Of a stretch of 64,000 bases of DNA, positions 62,262 to 64,000 are shown piece after piece; the stretch's first letter is position 1; each line of letters begins with the position of its first letter. This DNA is from Cheilinus undulatus. Its lineage: Eukaryota; Chordata; Actinopteri; Labriformes; Labridae. Below the pieces are notes generated by a model. The model was given only the letters and a program-made list of their open reading frames with translations, did no database searches and was not told the origin of the DNA. The position numbers and the translations under genes were made by a program. The DNA is taken from contig NC_054865.1 in the NCBI RefSeq assembly GCF_018320785.1, forward strand, positions 34,596,398-34,660,397, in the 5' to 3' direction.

Positions 62262-63110
62262 AGGGTTGTGGTATATTCCGTGACTGTGTCTCAAGTGTCT
62301 TTGAGAAATCATGTTCTCAAGCAAGAGATGCACATGAGCCCCATGACCTTGACCTTTGACCTAAAAAAAATCTGATCAGTGCATCATTGAGTCAGAGGGG
62401 ATATTTGTGTAAAGGATGAAGAAATTACTGCAAAGCCTTCTGAGGATAATACATACACTAGCAAAGGATGCATGAGGCCCTTCACCTCATACCTAAACCA
62501 GGGGTTTAAACTTTTTAGCCTGTGACCCCTAAAATAAAGGTGCCAGAGACCGGGAATTCTCATTGTGCCTGCTGGTGGTTGAAGCATAGTTGAGCACAGC
62601 CATGCACATTCAAGAATAGTCATGTGCAGAATTACATTTAAGGACTTTTTAAAACATTATTGGATTTCAGCATAAATCTAACCAAATGACCTTATTTCTA
62701 TTTTACATTTAACTAATTGTATGTATATATTCATATGAAAATGGGTAAAACATACATTTTGAAATTATTCAAAAATATTTTGGTTTTTGGAAGGTGACCC
62801 TGTCCCAGTGTCCTGGGACCTGCCCCCATATTGAGAACCACTGGCCTAAACAATCTAATCAATTCCTTCTAGAGTCAGACTGAACATCTGTGCAAATTTT
62901 GAAGAAAATCACTCATATTGCTCTTTAGATACCAAATTCAAAAGCATGTGATGCACTTCACTTCACTTCAGAAAGTGGATCAGTTCATCCTTAAGTCAGG
63001 TTGAATATCTTTGTGTAAAGTTTGAAAAAGTCCCTCAAAGTAATCTAAAGATAAAGCACTTGCAAGAATGGCCTAGAAAGCAAGGGACAAACATGAGGCC
63101 CACTGATATG
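62262..63110. repeat. 'TGACCTTGACCTTTGACC' repeat, split by a hAT element
   Basis: Flanks on both sides of the 62,499-62,843 element share phrases of a common fish repeat: AGTGCATCATTGAGTCAGA, TGAATATCTTTGTG and GAATGGCCTAGAAAGC. The left part contains three TGACCT half-sites at 62,344-62,362. Ends are approximate. Confidence 0.55.
62499..62843. mobile_element. Small hAT element with 8-bp TSD
   Basis: The 345-bp element begins CAGGGGTTTAAAC and ends GAACCACTG (inward CAGTGGTTC). Flanking 8-mers are ACCTAAAC and GCCTAAAC (7/8). There is no ORF of note. The short, clean ends indicate a non-autonomous hAT. Confidence 0.75.
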
Positions 63111-63404
63111 TAGAGTGTCTCACAGTCTAAGCATGACCAAAAAATTGTCATGAACTGGCACTACACAAATCACTTCAGAGTAAACCAGCTAAATATGAAC
63201 ATTTGTTAGCTTCTTTGGTCAGAAAAGTGAAAAATTGCACAAAATCGTCATGATTATCTAGCAGTGTGAACCCCACCATAGGTCTTCAACATCCACATTG
63301 ATATGCCTCTGTAAGAAGTGAACCACATTCATAACACTGAAAATACAGAGTCTATCCTGAAATAACCTTTACAACTGCTAAGGATGGCATTTTGTCAACG
63401 CAGG

Positions 63405-63712
63405 GGGTTCTAGTTCCTTGGCTCACGACCTGGAGATTGAGCGGGGTACAAGGGTCTGTCTGCTCTGAGGTTGTTAAAATAAGGGTCACTCAAGCTATCT
63501 AAAACCATGATAATACACATGAATGGTTCATACAAAAGTCTTTTGGTAACAACACTTGTGTTTTAGGCTATTTTTTGGCTTTAAATGATGAAAACAATTC
63601 TAATTGATGTATATATTGACAGCAATAAGTCGTTTCATGTGGGTCGTGATGGGCCACAGCTCTTCTTAGATATGTGAAGGGGGGCTCAGTGAAAAAAAGG
63701 TTGGGAACCACT
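63405..63712. mobile_element. Possible hAT-derived repeat
   Basis: The right end reads inward CAGTGGTTCCCAACC, a hAT-type terminus. The left end (near TAGTTCCTTGGCTCACGACC) is degraded. TTCTAG flanks both sides but an 8-bp duplication is not complete. Confidence 0.4.
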
Positions 63713-64000
63713 GTTCTAGATGATCAGTTATATCTATTTTTGAATAATACCTCGATTTTCCGTACAGACAAAATTGGGATTGAGCATCAAGGCTTGCAGT
63801 GTAAAGGTAATCTTAGAGTATCATCAAGTGCACATTCAAAGATGTGAAAGCAGGAGTTTTGCCAGCTGTATTAAGACACGTGCAAACATATGCACATTAC
63901 TGGTTTCTTGAAAGAGTTGTGTCTATTCTGTAACAGCTTTAGTATATCATGATGACACAGAGCCACTTAGTCTGTTAAGTCCTCGGGTCATAGGAGCATT

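Noticed and set aside
1..64000. CRISPR arrays, tRNA or rRNA genes, bacterial operons
   Set aside because: None seen. Repeats here are microsatellites and transposons, and no cloverleaf or B-box-like GGTTCGAAT sequence was found by eye.

Overview
The window is vertebrate nuclear DNA, almost certainly from a teleost fish. Genes are split by GT-AG introns, and the intergenic and intronic sequence is full of repeat types familiar from fish genomes: hAT, piggyBac-like and Tc1/mariner DNA elements, L1-like and other non-LTR retrotransposons, the 'catccatcc' repeat and TA-rich satellites. I cannot name the species from sequence alone.

Two protein genes can be read with confidence and are convergent. 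marveld3 (+ strand, coding exons 14,240-15,533) encodes a complete 322-residue four-pass MARVEL-domain tight-junction protein. phlpp2 (- strand, coding exons 47,367 down to 23,691) encodes a PH/leucine-rich-repeat/PP2C-type phosphatase ending in the PDZ ligand DTAL. I rebuilt 16 phlpp2 coding exons from splice sites and matching phases, including a 61-nt exon that no long ORF reveals; together they give about 1,229 residues. The N-terminal exon(s) upstream of the PH domain are not found in the last 16.6 kb and probably lie beyond the right edge. The same two neighbours in the same convergent orientation are known at human 16q22, which supports phlpp2 over phlpp1.

Layout: 1-11.7 kb is AT-rich non-coding sequence with two large inverted copies of a 1.14-kb TIR element (2,975-4,116 and 5,392-6,534) and an 847-bp hAT element with a perfect 8-bp target duplication (6,856-7,702). 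Around 11.77-12.09 kb is a CpG-containing promoter and first exon of an unidentified minus-strand gene (start codon 11,787; MASYSNQ then a splice donor). 12.5-13.1 kb is a decayed hAT-like repeat. 13.7-15.9 kb is marveld3. 16.85-18.77 kb is a decayed piggyBac-like element. 18.9-23.7 kb is probably phlpp2 3' UTR, with a TTAA-flanked MITE inside. 23.7-47.4 kb is the phlpp2 coding region, whose introns hold most of the mobile DNA: LINE fragments, a nested MITE, a palindromic MITE split by an internally deleted LINE, a dead Tc1/mariner copy, microsatellites and a degenerate minisatellite. 47.4-64 kb is probably phlpp2 intron 1 with several interspersed repeats, a 5'-truncated L1-like ORF2 fragment (about 61.4-59.6 kb) and a hAT element at 62.5-62.84 kb inserted into a repeat carrying nuclear-receptor half-sites.

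No CRISPR array, tRNA, rRNA, bacterial gene or wholly new gene system was seen. The items most worth a second look are the hidden 61-nt phlpp2 exon, the unidentified divergent first exon, inverted repeat pairs that could form RNA duplexes in the phlpp2 transcript, a possible transposon-supplied poly(A) signal and the nested elements with readable insertion history.
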